Assembly (NCBI GenBank): GCA_016720935.1
Contig: JADKJP010000007.1
Coordinates: 496,001 to 560,000, forward strand
Length of the DNA: 64,000 bases
Direction of reading: 5' to 3'
Source of the DNA: Bacteroidota bacterium
Lineage (GTDB): Bacteria > Bacteroidota > Bacteroidia > AKYH767-A > 2013-40CM-41-45
The position numbers were made by a program, and so were the translations under genes. Numbering within the stretch: the stretch's first letter is position 1; every line of letters begins with the position of its first letter. A model generated the notes under the pieces. The model had not been told where the DNA came from. It searched no databases and saw only the letters and a list, made by a program, of their open reading frames with translations. This document shows positions 26,311-35,964 of the stretch, in pieces.

Positions 26311-26853
26311 TCACCACTCCATTCTTTTCTTCAGCGAAACAATATGTGCCAGATGATGATCACCGTGCCATGCATACATCGCGAGCAATTGAAAAAGGTC
26401 GTATTCTTTTTTTGATTCCGGATGATATATTTTACGTTGCCAGTCGGATTCTTTGAAGCTTTTTAAAAAAAACACCCATCGGAAATGCAAGGACTTTAAT
26501 AAATCAAGAGACAAATCCAATTGCCCGTGGAGTCCATCTTCTGTGTTCGCCCATGCATTTTCTTCATAAGGACGAATGGCAGGAAGCTGCTCTGTGTAGC
26601 CCAGCTTAAAACGGCAATATGCATTGAGATGACTATCTGCCAAATGGTGAACAACCTGGCGAATTGTCCAACCTCCATCTCTGTAAGGAGTATCCAATTG
26701 CTTATCGTTAAGTCCGGCAACTGCTTCCCAAATAGCAAAAGGAAGATGATCAATTCTGTGAATAAAACTCTTCATGTCAGCCTCTGAAAATTGCTCAGGC
26801 TTAACATACTTTCCAATTGGATATTTTAATTCATCTAATACAAGGGTAGCCAT
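26311..26853 (-). CDS. DinB/YfiT-family putative metal-dependent hydrolase or bacillithiol transferase-like protein
   Basis: This 180-residue four-helix protein of the DinB/YfiT superfamily opens with DELKYPIGKYVKPEQFS. The likely metal ligands are present: H69/H70 in RQVVHHLADSH, and H163, H166, H167 in AWHGDHHLAHI. YfiT-type relatives act as thiol S-transferases, others as metal-dependent hydrolases; the substrate here is unknown. Its ATG lies back to back with the amidohydrolase lipoprotein gene. The heptamer repeats begin right after its stop codon. Confidence 0.85.
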   Translation of the reverse strand: MATLVLDELKYPIGKYVKPEQFSEADMKSFIHRIDHLPFAIWEAVAGLNDKQLDTPYRDGGWTIRQVVHHLADSHLNAYCRFKLGYTEQLPAIRPYEENAWANTEDGLHGQLDLSLDLLKSLHFRWVFFLKSFKESDWQRKIYHPESKKEYDLFQLLAMYAWHGDHHLAHIVSLKKRMEW

Positions 26854-26866
26854 GATATTTTAACTT

Positions 26867-26897
26867 TTGTATCGTGTAAAGATATTGGTTTACTTTG
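26867..26897 (+). promoter_or_regulatory. Promoter of the amidohydrolase gene
   Basis: TTG (26867-26869), 20 bases, TTACTTTG (26890-26897), one mismatch to TAnnTTTG. The apparent TTG start of the longer frame at 26895 is the 3' end of this -7 box, which supports the ATG at 26925. Confidence 0.55.
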
Positions 26898-26924
26898 CAG
26901 TGTCAAAATCATAAAGCACCCAAC

Positions 26925-28574
26925 ATGGCTAAAATGCGTCGGTCCTCACTGCTGCTCATTTCTATTGTTTTACTGGGCTATTCCTGCTCATGGACTAAAA
27001 AAGCTGATCTTGTTTTACATCATGGCGTGATCTATACAGTTGACAATGGCTTCAACATAATGGAAGCTATGGCCATCAGAAATGGAAAAGTGATTGCCGT
27101 CGGTAATAATGATGACATCATAAATAGTTTTGAGGCAACTGAAAGTATTGATCTGAACGGGAAGCCCGTCTTCCCGGGATTTATTGATGGACATTGTCAT
27201 TTTTTCGGGTACGGAAGCGATCTCGTAAAATGTGATTTATCCGACACCAAATCATTTGATCAGGTAGTTGAAAAGGTTCAGGAATATTCCAAAACAAATA
27301 CATTCAAATGGATTCTCGGTCGTGGCTGGGACCAGAACGACTGGGAAAAGAAAGAATTTCCAACCCGATATAAACTTGACAGCCTCTTTCCTGACATCCC
27401 TGTTTTTTTAATGCGCATAGATGGGCATGCTGTGATCTGCAATCAAAAGGCACTTACGATTGCAGGGATAGACAATTCTACTAAAGTGAATGGCGGTGAA
27501 ATTATTTTGGAAAATGGAGAGCCCAGTGGTTTATTGATTGATAACGCTGTTGATCTGGTCAAGTCCAGGATTCCGGCCTTCGGTAAAGAGATGCATGAAA
27601 AAGCACTTCTCGAGGCTCAAAAAAATTGTTTTGAAGTAGGACTAACTACTGTTGACGATGCAGGTCTTGGAATGGATTCAATCCAGTTGATTCAGGATAT
27701 GCAGAAAGCCGGTACCTTAAAAATCAGAGTATATGCCATGTTTTCGGACGCAGCCAAAACACGAACGCATTTTTTTGAACATGGTCAGGTAAAAACTGAC
27801 AGGCTTACGGTTCGCGCTATAAAAGTTTATGCTGATGGTGCACTTGGTTCACGTGGAGCTTGTTTGAAGAAACCTTACTCTGATCAGCCAGGACATTATG
27901 GCTTTCTGTTAAATAGCGAAAAATACATGAAAGAAATTGCTGACGAGGCTCTGGAAAATGGATTTCAGGTTTGTACCCATGCAATAGGCGATTCCGCTGT
28001 GAGTACAGTACTACACATTTACGCGGATCACCTGAATGGAGAAAACAATCGCAGATGGAGAATTGAACATTGCCAGGTTGTTGATCCGAAAGACCACAAC
28101 ATGTTTGGCGACTATAGCATCATTCCATCTGTGCAACCCACCCACGCAACCAGTGATATGTACTGGGCGGAAGAACGATTGGGGAAAGAACGCCTCGCGA
28201 ATGCCTATGCTTACAAAGAGCTAAAAGATGAAGCCGGTGGCCAGATTGTTTTTGGGACGGATTTTCCGGTTGAGAATATAAATCCCATCTACACTTTCTA
28301 CGCTGCGTTGGAACGTAAGGATCTCAAGGGTTACCCGAGTGGTGGTTTTCAGGCAGAGAATAAAATTAAAAAGAAAGACGCTTTGAGGGCCATGACTATC
28401 TGGGCAGCGTATGCGAATTTTGAAGATCAGGAAAAAGGTAGTCTGGAAGAAGGCAAGGTTGCTGATTTCGTTATCCTTGATCAGGACATTATGAAAATTG
28501 AAGGACATCTGATTCCCGCAACTAAAGTTCTCTCAACATTTGTAAATGGAGAAAAAGTATTTAGCAGGGAATAA
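26925..28574 (+). CDS. YtcJ-like amidohydrolase lipoprotein
   Basis: This 549-residue metal-dependent hydrolase of the amidohydrolase superfamily (YtcJ / amidohydrolase 3 type) probably cleaves an N-acyl or amide bond. It has lipobox LGYSC (C21), so it should be anchored to a membrane facing the periplasm or outside. Metal site residues H90 and H92 (FIDGHCHFFG), the later histidines in VCTHAIGDSA and WRIEHCQVV, and the aspartate in VFGTDFPVE are present. The start at ATG 26925 is chosen because the upstream TTG frame start lies in the promoter. Confidence 0.88.
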   Translation: MAKMRRSSLLLISIVLLGYSCSWTKKADLVLHHGVIYTVDNGFNIMEAMAIRNGKVIAVGNNDDIINSFEATESIDLNGKPVFPGFIDGHCHFFGYGSDLVKCDLSDTKSFDQVVEKVQEYSKTNTFKWILGRGWDQNDWEKKEFPTRYKLDSLFPDIPVFLMRIDGHAVICNQKALTIAGIDNSTKVNGGEIILENGEPSGLLIDNAVDLVKSRIPAFGKEMHEKALLEAQKNCFEVGLTTVDDAGLGMDSIQLIQDMQKAGTLKIRVYAMFSDAAKTRTHFFEHGQVKTDRLTVRAIKVYADGALGSRGACLKKPYSDQPGHYGFLLNSEKYMKEIADEALENGFQVCTHAIGDSAVSTVLHIYADHLNGENNRRWRIEHCQVVDPKDHNMFGDYSIIPSVQPTHATSDMYWAEERLGKERLANAYAYKELKDEAGGQIVFGTDFPVENINPIYTFYAALERKDLKGYPSGGFQAENKIKKKDALRAMTIWAAYANFEDQEKGSLEEGKVADFVILDQDIMKIEGHLIPATKVLSTFVNGEKVFSRE

Positions 28575-28640
28575 AAAGAAAATCCCCGGTTTTCAGCTTC
28601 ATCGTTCTGAGTTCCGGAGATTTTCCCGCCAGTTTATCTA

Positions 28641-28982
28641 TCATTCATGATGGCCGGGCGCCTTACAACAATCCGGTAATTTTTCAAATGCCTTGGGATC
28701 TGCCTTTAGTGAATCAGCATCATATCCGATTTTCGTAAGTGCCAACCTGATTTTTTCGGGATTCGTTTTACCCGGATTATAGACAACAGTCACAGTTTTT
28801 GTGTCGATATCCAGGCTGGTAGTTTTTATACCCTTCTCAAAAGACATATCGTGTTCAATTGTTTTTTTACACATATCACATAAAGAAGATGTGTGTATCC
28901 GAATTGTATCTGTTTGTCCAGAAACTAAATTACCGGTAAATTGTACGAGAATATAAACAAGAAATATTTTTATAGCTTTCAT
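28641..28982 (-). CDS. Exported heavy-metal-associated (HMA) domain protein
   Basis: This 113-residue protein has a signal peptide ending LVSGQ (about 23). An HMA/ferredoxin-like fold follows, with metal-binding C35 and C38 in LCDMCKKTIEHD. A C-terminal tail with a second potential metal site (LPDCCKAPGHHE) is unusual for a plain copper chaperone. It starts 34 bases after the TonB receptor gene on the same strand, so it is probably part of one copper- or other soft-metal-handling unit. The metal identity is not proven. Confidence 0.85.
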   Translation of the reverse strand: MKAIKIFLVYILVQFTGNLVSGQTDTIRIHTSSLCDMCKKTIEHDMSFEKGIKTTSLDIDTKTVTVVYNPGKTNPEKIRLALTKIGYDADSLKADPKAFEKLPDCCKAPGHHE

Positions 28983-29016
28983 TTTGTCTTTTTTTTTGAA
29001 TGAATTAATTGTTTAA

Positions 29017-31284
29017 TTAACGAAGCATAAACCTCAGACCAGCAAAAATCCTTCGCCCTTCAATAGGTGCATAAATATTTGTCGCGTCAAACGTATTCGA
29101 GAAGGGATTAGAAGCATTGATGATTGGGTTCTTTTGTCTGTAATCCAATAGGTTTTCGGATCCTGCATAAATTTCAAATTTCCGGAAGACTTTAGTAACC
29201 TGAAAATGCATGATGTAAAAATCAGGAGAATTGGAAGGCAAACTCCCTGCCTCCGGATCAGCAAAAGTTGTTTCGAGCTTTTTCGGGCCATCCCAAATTA
29301 CAGTGTAATCAAATTTCCAGTGTTCATTATAGGTACTGTACGAAAGATTCGCCAACATCTTTTCACGTGAAACCAATGGTTTTTGCTCCAGCTTTCCATT
29401 ATAAGTTGATTTGACATCATCCAGTTTATAAGCCAGACGAACCCCAAGTCCTTCTATTACTTCGTAGTTCACCATCGCCTGAAAACTATTGGAATACGAA
29501 TCACCTTTCAGATTGTAAAACAATATTCTCGTTGAATCGCTGTATGCGTCCATCACCAGCTGGTTTTGAAAATCAGTTCTGTAAAAATCAGTTGAGACAG
29601 AACCCTCATGTTGACCCAATTTAAATTTCCAGGTGAAGTTCAAACCATAATTCCAGGCTTTCTCCGGTTTAATATCCTCTGTGATCAGGAGCTCACGGGA
29701 GGATGCAAAACTACTGATGTTGTCGGCATAGAGATAAGGTACTCTGAAACTACTCCCTGCACTTGCTCTCACGAGCAGATTATCAGTAAAATTATATTTG
29801 CCGTGAAACCGTGGTGTAAAGATCCAGTTGTATTTTGAATGATAATCCTCCCGCAAACCGGTTACAAGACTCAGTTTGTCGGTGTGATTGTAGGTATATT
29901 CAAAGAACACTCCGGGAACAGCTTCCTCTACACGTGGAAGATTTTCCAGGTTGTACACCTGATCCAATGCTTCGTAACGAAATACAATTCCGGTTTTGTA
30001 TTGATGCTCTGCTTTCCACAATACATTCTGGTAAATACTCTGAAAATAGAATGTCTTTTGAGTGGCGTCATAGGCTTTCAAACCAAATGAAGAATTCATA
30101 TCGTGATAAGTCAGCTGCATGATATTCCCAATGCTTTTGAATGGAGCTTCAGGAAATACAAAACCCAATTTTCCATAAACTTCCATTCTCTTTGTTTCAA
30201 TCGAAGTCAGGTATGGATGGGAATGCGCTCCTGGATTAACTACAGAATGCAACTGCCCTCCTTCTCTTTTATCGGCGAGAAATTTTATACCTATCTGAGA
30301 TTCCAGCTTTTTACCACTATGGTAATTCCATCGATTGTAAACGTTGAATTGCTGATTGTGCATCATGTCCAGAAATCCATCCTTGTTACGGTCAATATCT
30401 CTGTCCATATAATTACCATGCAAAAAGAGCATGCTGCTCCACTTCTCATTTAATTTTTGCCGGTAGAAGGTATTGATTTCAGCATTCCCATTTGCTTCAC
30501 CGAAGAGATTCAAATAAAATGCCGGAGTAGTTTTTTCCATTGGTTTTTTAAACTCGACATTGATTTGGCCCGTTGTGGATTCATAACCATTCACAACCGA
30601 ACCGGATCCTTTGGTGACTTGTATGGATTCCATCCAAGGACCGGGGATGAAGGACAGTCCGTAGATAGCTGCAATCCCTCTCATGGTAGGTATATTCTCT
30701 GTCATCAATTGAGAGTAAATTCCTGCAAGGCCCAGCATTTGAATTTCTTTTGCTCCGGTAACGGCATCCTTATAGGAAACGTTTACGGTAGGACTTGTTT
30801 CAAATGCTTCAGACAAATTACAGCACGCTGCTTTTAGCAATTCTTTCTGGGATATTTTTTCGACATTGATGGGATTGATTGTAGATAAGCCGACCGCTTC
30901 CTGTTTCGCTGCCACCTGGACTTCTTTAAGATCAAGAGCTTTTTCCAGCCGTATATGCAGATCAGAATTATTTTTGATGAGCAAGGTATCCGGTTTATAA
31001 CCAACAAAGCTGACAACAAGTTTAGCCGGATAAACATCCGCGCTTCTCAGGGTAAATTTCCCCTGTTGGTCAGTTGTTGTGCCATCCAGGGATGGTAACC
31101 AGTAAAGATTTGCCCCGGTCAATGGCATTTCCATTTTCATTTCTGTGTTCCATTCTACAACAATGCCTTTCAGCAAAGACTGAGAAAAGCTTGTTAAAGA
31201 AAGGAACATCAAAAGAATAACAGGCAAAGTATCACGAATTGAATCGCGCGATCTTCGTTTTGAATTACAGGTGTTAGTATTCAT
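29017..31284 (-). CDS. TonB-dependent receptor, metal-associated type
   Basis: This 755-residue outer-membrane receptor has a signal segment (ending TSFSQ, about 35), a CarboxypepD_reg-like domain (about 37-120), a plug (about 130-250, including SIQVTKGSGSVVNGYESTTG) and a 22-strand barrel ending GLRFMLR. The plug begins with a Cys pair in LKAACCNLSEAFE, a feature I associate with Bacteroidota receptors that neighbour HMA proteins. Flanked by the HMA protein gene and a HYC_CC_PP gene, it probably imports a copper complex. Cobalamin or siderophore import are alternatives. Confidence 0.88.
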   Translation of the reverse strand: MNTNTCNSKRRSRDSIRDTLPVILLMFLSLTSFSQSLLKGIVVEWNTEMKMEMPLTGANLYWLPSLDGTTTDQQGKFTLRSADVYPAKLVVSFVGYKPDTLLIKNNSDLHIRLEKALDLKEVQVAAKQEAVGLSTINPINVEKISQKELLKAACCNLSEAFETSPTVNVSYKDAVTGAKEIQMLGLAGIYSQLMTENIPTMRGIAAIYGLSFIPGPWMESIQVTKGSGSVVNGYESTTGQINVEFKKPMEKTTPAFYLNLFGEANGNAEINTFYRQKLNEKWSSMLFLHGNYMDRDIDRNKDGFLDMMHNQQFNVYNRWNYHSGKKLESQIGIKFLADKREGGQLHSVVNPGAHSHPYLTSIETKRMEVYGKLGFVFPEAPFKSIGNIMQLTYHDMNSSFGLKAYDATQKTFYFQSIYQNVLWKAEHQYKTGIVFRYEALDQVYNLENLPRVEEAVPGVFFEYTYNHTDKLSLVTGLREDYHSKYNWIFTPRFHGKYNFTDNLLVRASAGSSFRVPYLYADNISSFASSRELLITEDIKPEKAWNYGLNFTWKFKLGQHEGSVSTDFYRTDFQNQLVMDAYSDSTRILFYNLKGDSYSNSFQAMVNYEVIEGLGVRLAYKLDDVKSTYNGKLEQKPLVSREKMLANLSYSTYNEHWKFDYTVIWDGPKKLETTFADPEAGSLPSNSPDFYIMHFQVTKVFRKFEIYAGSENLLDYRQKNPIINASNPFSNTFDATNIYAPIEGRRIFAGLRFMLR

Positions 31285-31363
31285 TTTTGATTTTGATTTG
31301 AATGCATAAAGAAAATCCGAGGCAGCTAAAGCTCCCGGAATACAACCATTAAAGGCTGTTGCA

Positions 31364-31765
31364 TCAAATCAATAAACGATGGATTCCGTAAAGGAAATCT
31401 GTACCACCTCTCAGCTGTGGTGGAGCCTTATTTGAAATTACAGAAAATAATGTATTGTCTGAAAAAAATGTAGTCGTATTAAATGGTTCTGAAATCAGAT
31501 CCGCAGATAAAGAAATCTCATACTTCAGAACACTTGCATTAACATCAATTTTATGATAAGAGATCGACAACTCACAACATTTGGCTTTCAGTCCTGTTGA
31601 GGAAGTTTTGTGACAACCTTTGTTGGACTTAGAACAACAACCCTTATGTTCAAATAAAGAAATCTGTTTTTTGGAACTTGACAAACATGTATGCATTGCC
31701 ACAACCACACCTGAAGAAGAAATCAGGATAGTGAAGGCAAGAAAAAATGCAAGGATATGTTTCAT
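31364..31765 (-). CDS. HYC_CC_PP family small exported protein
   Basis: This 133-residue Cys-rich exported protein carries the family marks: H(Y/T)C (AMHTCLSS), CC pairs (KGCCSKS, AKCCELS) and the C-terminal PP motif (NKAPPQLRG). Members are found beside metal-linked TonB receptors in Bacteroidota, and their function is unknown. The frame extends to 31798. A perfect -7 box TACCTTTG lies at 31792-31785 (minus strand), so the start is ATG 31777 or, with the better signal peptide MKHILAFFLAF, ATG 31765. It is followed 79 bases later by the TonB receptor gene. Confidence 0.8.
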   Translation of the reverse strand: MKHILAFFLAFTILISSSGVVVAMHTCLSSSKKQISLFEHKGCCSKSNKGCHKTSSTGLKAKCCELSISYHKIDVNASVLKYEISLSADLISEPFNTTTFFSDNTLFSVISNKAPPQLRGGTDFLYGIHRLLI

Positions 31766-31829
31766 CCGAATTTTCATGAATATACAAAGGTACATCATGC
31801 TGTGAAAAACAGATGAAATTTTACAAGAA

Positions 31830-34418
31830 TTATTGCAAAATCAGCAATCCGCTCCCCAAAACAGCCTTTTCGCTCTGAATTCGATAATAGTAAATTCCTG
31901 AAGCAAGTCCACGGGTTTGGATATAGTTAATATTTCCCGGTCCTAAACGTTCAGAAAGAACAAGGCGACTTGTTTCATTATACAATAGAAGATAATAACC
32001 CAATCCTGCTTCCTCAAGAATCACCTTCAATTCTCGACCCACAGAAGATGGATTTGGCGAGATGATTACTTTTCCCGAAGTCAACTCGCTCACATGATCA
32101 CAGATATCATAATAGATACGAATAGTGTCACTGTTCGCGCATCCATTTGTATCAGTAACAAACACAAAATAATCCGCTGAATCCGGAGTCATCGAAGGTG
32201 AGAAAGCAAGAAAAGTCTGATCCACTGATCCATCCTGCCACAAATAGTAATTAAACCCGGCACCCGCATCAAGTAGTACTGAACTGGTATCGCATACAAT
32301 TGAATCCGGTCCAAGCGAAATGTATGGTAGTGAGTTAACGGTAACAGTTACAGTATCTGATAATTTCGGGCAACCATAATCACTCAGCATGCTGAAATAA
32401 TAAGCATTGCTGGAGTTCACCAATATTTGAGGAAGCGTATCGCCGGTTGACCAGAGATATTGCGAACCGGAAGGTGCACTCAATTCAATCTGACCACCTG
32501 CACAAAAGCTCAAAGGTCCGGATGAATTTACATAAACCTGCCAATCATCGACAGTTAAAAGAAATAAATCAGAATTCGCAGGACAACCGTTTCTGTCCGT
32601 CACTTGTACCTGATAATTATTTTGAATCTTAAGGTAAATAAACGAATCGATTGCGGATGGAATGGCCTGCATTCCGGTGACGGTTTCCTCATACCATTGA
32701 AATGTGTATCCGGTATCAACAGCGGCTAATCGAAAACTATCTCCGGGACAAATTGTAGCCGGCGAAACCGCGTTCAAACCTGGCTTAGCAGGGAGTTCAA
32801 ACAAAGAGTCCAAAAATACACCGGAAGTATCCGAACCACAATAGTTCGAAACAATCAGTGAATAGAATCCCTGATCAACCGGCGTAATTTCTGATGTATT
32901 TTCTCCTTCAATAAGTGTATCGTTCAGAAACCATTGGTATTGAAAACTCACATCGTTCGGAATGAGATTTTGAAAAACACTTTCACTGCATAAGGACAAG
33001 GTATCCTGGGTTGCAATCTGTGAAATTGGCCTGGCAGCAACATAGACAGGGTAATTGATCGTTCTTAAGGTATCTCCTCCTGCTTCAATAACAGTCACTG
33101 AGAAATTCCCTGTTGAAGTGACATGAATGGTATCTGCTGTTTCTGCATTTGTCCAGAGCACCGTTGAACCTGAAGGAGGAGCCGGCTGCAAAATCAATTC
33201 TGCAGTATCTCCTTCACAAAAATAATTTCCGGAACCTGTTATAGTATATTCCCCCGGAATATTTCCAAGACTATCAGTTTTGATGACATAAATTTTCGAT
33301 GAGCCAAAACTGCTGGTACCGGCAAGAATTACAAAACCATGATCATATGTTTCTTCAAAGTGAATTGATGACTCATTGAGAAAAGAACCATATGTTTTTG
33401 ACCACAGACTGTCACCGGAAGCATTCACTTTCATCAACTCAATGTCACCCTGGTTATGCAGAGTCCCAGTTGCATTATTCAGAATCGCAAATCCTCCATC
33501 GGAACATTGCTGTACACTATACCCATCCTGGAAATTCGGGCAGGCATAGTTTTTTTGCCAAACCGGTGTTCCATTCAAATCAAGTCTTGTCAATTTGATC
33601 CATCTCGTACTCAAAGAATCCTGATATCCTGATATTAAAATTCCGCTGTCGACAGTTGGTGTGATCGCATTTGAGACTGAGTAAAACTCAAAAACCGAGT
33701 CGATCACCAATGTTCCATCCGCCGCAAATTTCCGGATCGATGTTGCCTGTGGAATATTTGGAAAGACATAATAGAAGTTATTATAATAGGCCATTGAAAA
33801 AAAGCTTCCATCCTTTTCCTGAATCACATCATGAGGATTTAATATAGAACCATCATAGGATAAAAAGCTTGTCCAGCTGGTACTCAGATCAGGAGCAATT
33901 TTATATAATGAATAATAGTTCTGTGAAATGAAACCATCAGTATACACAGAAATAGCAAGGTTACTATCTATAGTTTCAATGATTCCTATGCCAGCAGTTC
34001 CCCAACCATCAGCCGGAGGAAATGCATTTGAGTTGAGGATATTTCCCAGACTGTCAAGGCGGACAATTTCAGCTACGCCATCATAAAAAATTCCATTGTG
34101 GGAACCAACAAAAGCATACCCTCCATCATAAGTCGGAACAATCGCATTCCCGTATGCGTTTAATGGGTCACTGAAAATGCGCGACCACATCTCATTTCCA
34201 TTGCTGTCAAGTTTCAGAACGTAATAAGCTGTATTCTGATAGAATGGATCCCTGGCAGTCCCGACCAGAATATAACCGTGATCAGGAGTAGGTTTTATAT
34301 AAGACGCAGTTTCTTCAAATGTTCCACCGTAGGTCCGTTCAAAACCTGGTTGTGCTGCAGATATTACAGCAATACCAAGGAGGCAAAAAAGTAAAGCGAT
34401 CGCACAGCGATTAAACAT
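31830..34418 (-). CDS. T9SS-exported repeat protein with Ig-like domains
   Basis: This 862-residue exported protein has a signal peptide ending ISAAQ. A beta-propeller-like repeat region follows (about 25-390), with repeats of the kind FERTYGGTFEETASYIKP, TYDGGYAFVGSHNG and TYDHGFVILAGTSS. Ig/PKD-like modules come next (about 390-770, for example FCEGDTAELILQP and ALCPGDSF-type segments). The C-terminus is a type A T9SS sorting domain (about 785-862: ISPNPSSVGRELKV, GLASGIYYYRI). Such proteins are secreted or attached to the cell surface; binding partners are unknown. Confidence 0.82.
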   Translation of the reverse strand: MFNRCAIALLFCLLGIAVISAAQPGFERTYGGTFEETASYIKPTPDHGYILVGTARDPFYQNTAYYVLKLDSNGNEMWSRIFSDPLNAYGNAIVPTYDGGYAFVGSHNGIFYDGVAEIVRLDSLGNILNSNAFPPADGWGTAGIGIIETIDSNLAISVYTDGFISQNYYSLYKIAPDLSTSWTSFLSYDGSILNPHDVIQEKDGSFFSMAYYNNFYYVFPNIPQATSIRKFAADGTLVIDSVFEFYSVSNAITPTVDSGILISGYQDSLSTRWIKLTRLDLNGTPVWQKNYACPNFQDGYSVQQCSDGGFAILNNATGTLHNQGDIELMKVNASGDSLWSKTYGSFLNESSIHFEETYDHGFVILAGTSSFGSSKIYVIKTDSLGNIPGEYTITGSGNYFCEGDTAELILQPAPPSGSTVLWTNAETADTIHVTSTGNFSVTVIEAGGDTLRTINYPVYVAARPISQIATQDTLSLCSESVFQNLIPNDVSFQYQWFLNDTLIEGENTSEITPVDQGFYSLIVSNYCGSDTSGVFLDSLFELPAKPGLNAVSPATICPGDSFRLAAVDTGYTFQWYEETVTGMQAIPSAIDSFIYLKIQNNYQVQVTDRNGCPANSDLFLLTVDDWQVYVNSSGPLSFCAGGQIELSAPSGSQYLWSTGDTLPQILVNSSNAYYFSMLSDYGCPKLSDTVTVTVNSLPYISLGPDSIVCDTSSVLLDAGAGFNYYLWQDGSVDQTFLAFSPSMTPDSADYFVFVTDTNGCANSDTIRIYYDICDHVSELTSGKVIISPNPSSVGRELKVILEEAGLGYYLLLYNETSRLVLSERLGPGNINYIQTRGLASGIYYYRIQSEKAVLGSGLLILQ

Positions 34419-34728
34419 ATTTCTTTCTGAAGCAAAAAAGCCCTTAAAAAGGCTTATTAAACGAAGGTAGTGAGAAGTGGACTCAGAGTAATTAAAATGT
34501 TATGAAGAAATGAAGAGGGAAATGTTAAGAAGTCTGACAAAAATCAAAGAAATCCATATTCGAGTCCATAAAATGCAATTTCAAGAGAAACTGTCAGGTA
34601 TTTACAATGACATTCACAAGCCTTTCCTTCTGCCCTATGTGACCAATATCATTCCATTGTCAGAATGAAAAATCTCAAATTACACTCGAAAATATTGTAG
34701 CCTTTAGAGTGAATACATATCTACAATC
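34419..34728. other. Intergenic region between divergent T9SS-protein and U32 genes
   Basis: 310 bases with no supported reading frame on either strand. A weak -7-like box TACCTTCG lies on the minus strand about 50 bases before the T9SS gene, without a TTG at the right distance. I see no RNA gene or strong hairpin. Confidence 0.5.
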
Positions 34729-35964
34729 ATGAGTAACAAAACAGAATTAATGGCTCCCGCCGGGTCTTATGAAGCATTAATGGCAGGAATCAAGGCAGGA
34801 TGCGATTCCGTCTATTTTGGAGTCGAACAGCTCAATATGAGAGCCAGATCTACAAATAACTTTCGTACCGAAGACCTTGAAAAGATTGCCAAAATCTGTA
34901 GCGAACATGAAGTAAAAAGTTACCTCACACTCAATACGGTGATGTATGATCATGATATTTCACTCATGAAACGTATCGTGGATCAGGCTAAAGCCAGTGG
35001 CATCACAGCTATTATCGCCTCAGATCATGCTGTATTGAATTACGCGAAGAAAACCGGTGTAGAAATCCATATATCCACGCAGGCGAATATCAGCAACATT
35101 GATACCGTTGAATTTTATTCCGCATACGCTGATGTAGTGGTTCTGGCTCGTGAATTGAGTTTAAAGCAAGTTGGGGATATCGTCAGGCAAATTCAGTTTC
35201 GGGAAATTACAGGACCTAAAGGAAAATTAATAGAAGTTGAAATTTTTGCTCATGGTGCTCTTTGTATGGCAGTTTCAGGGAAGTGTTATCTCAGCCTTCA
35301 TTCCGACTATGCCTCCGCCAACAGAGGAGCATGTATACAGAATTGCAGAAGAAGCTATATCGTTACTGATAAAGAATCCGGAATTGAATTTGAAGTGGAC
35401 AACGAATACATCATGTCGGCAAAAGATCTTTGCACGATTGGATTCCTGGACAATGTGATGGAATCCGGGGTATCTGTTTTGAAAATTGAAGGACGTGGAC
35501 GCGCAGCGGATTATGTGTACACCGTTACTTCCTGCTATCGTGAAGCCATAGATGCATGGCATGAAGGCAGCTATACTCAGGAAAAGGTCGAAGCCTGGAT
35601 GGAAAGACTTGCTACTGTATACAATCGTGGTTTCTGGGATGGTTATTATCTCGGCAGAACCATGGGAGAATGGAACAACGAATATGGATCCAAATCCACG
35701 AAGAAGAAAATTTATATAGGACGTGGCGTAAAATATTTTGAGAAAGCCGGAATCGGTGAAATCCAGCTGGAAGCACATCACCTGTCTGTTGGTGACGAAA
35801 TTATCATAACCGGACCGACCACCGGTTACATCCACGTTGTGGTAAATGAAATGATGGTCAATGAAGCATCAACACAAACAGCAAGAAAGGGTGATGTACT
35901 CACCACTCCCATTCCGGAAAAAATTCGTCCTTCAGACAAAATCTACAAACTGACGGATGCATGA
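34729..35964 (+). CDS. U32 peptidase-family RNA hydroxylase-like protein (TrhP/RlhA-type)
   Basis: This 411-residue U32-family protein begins LMAPAGSYEALMAGIKAGCDSVYFG. It contains the cysteine set C179, C186, C202 and C206 in ALCMAVSGKC and GACIQNCRRSY, as in the Fe-S-dependent RNA hydroxylases TrhP (tRNA U34) and RlhA (23S C2501) of E. coli. Despite the family name, peptidase activity is doubtful. The gene overlaps the next one, a ferredoxin, by 4 bases (ATGA), which suggests a dedicated electron donor. Which RNA it modifies cannot be told. Confidence 0.87.
   Translation: MSNKTELMAPAGSYEALMAGIKAGCDSVYFGVEQLNMRARSTNNFRTEDLEKIAKICSEHEVKSYLTLNTVMYDHDISLMKRIVDQAKASGITAIIASDHAVLNYAKKTGVEIHISTQANISNIDTVEFYSAYADVVVLARELSLKQVGDIVRQIQFREITGPKGKLIEVEIFAHGALCMAVSGKCYLSLHSDYASANRGACIQNCRRSYIVTDKESGIEFEVDNEYIMSAKDLCTIGFLDNVMESGVSVLKIEGRGRAADYVYTVTSCYREAIDAWHEGSYTQEKVEAWMERLATVYNRGFWDGYYLGRTMGEWNNEYGSKSTKKKIYIGRGVKYFEKAGIGEIQLEAHHLSVGDEIIITGPTTGYIHVVVNEMMVNEASTQTARKGDVLTTPIPEKIRPSDKIYKLTDA

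Noticed and set aside
34435..34460. Small hairpin AAGCC...GGCTT upstream of the T9SS protein gene
   Set aside because: Stem of only about five pairs, no T run in a useful direction; likely chance.
35275..35835. 186-residue minus-strand frame
   Set aside because: It is fully inside the U32 gene on the other strand; composition is that of an antisense shadow.
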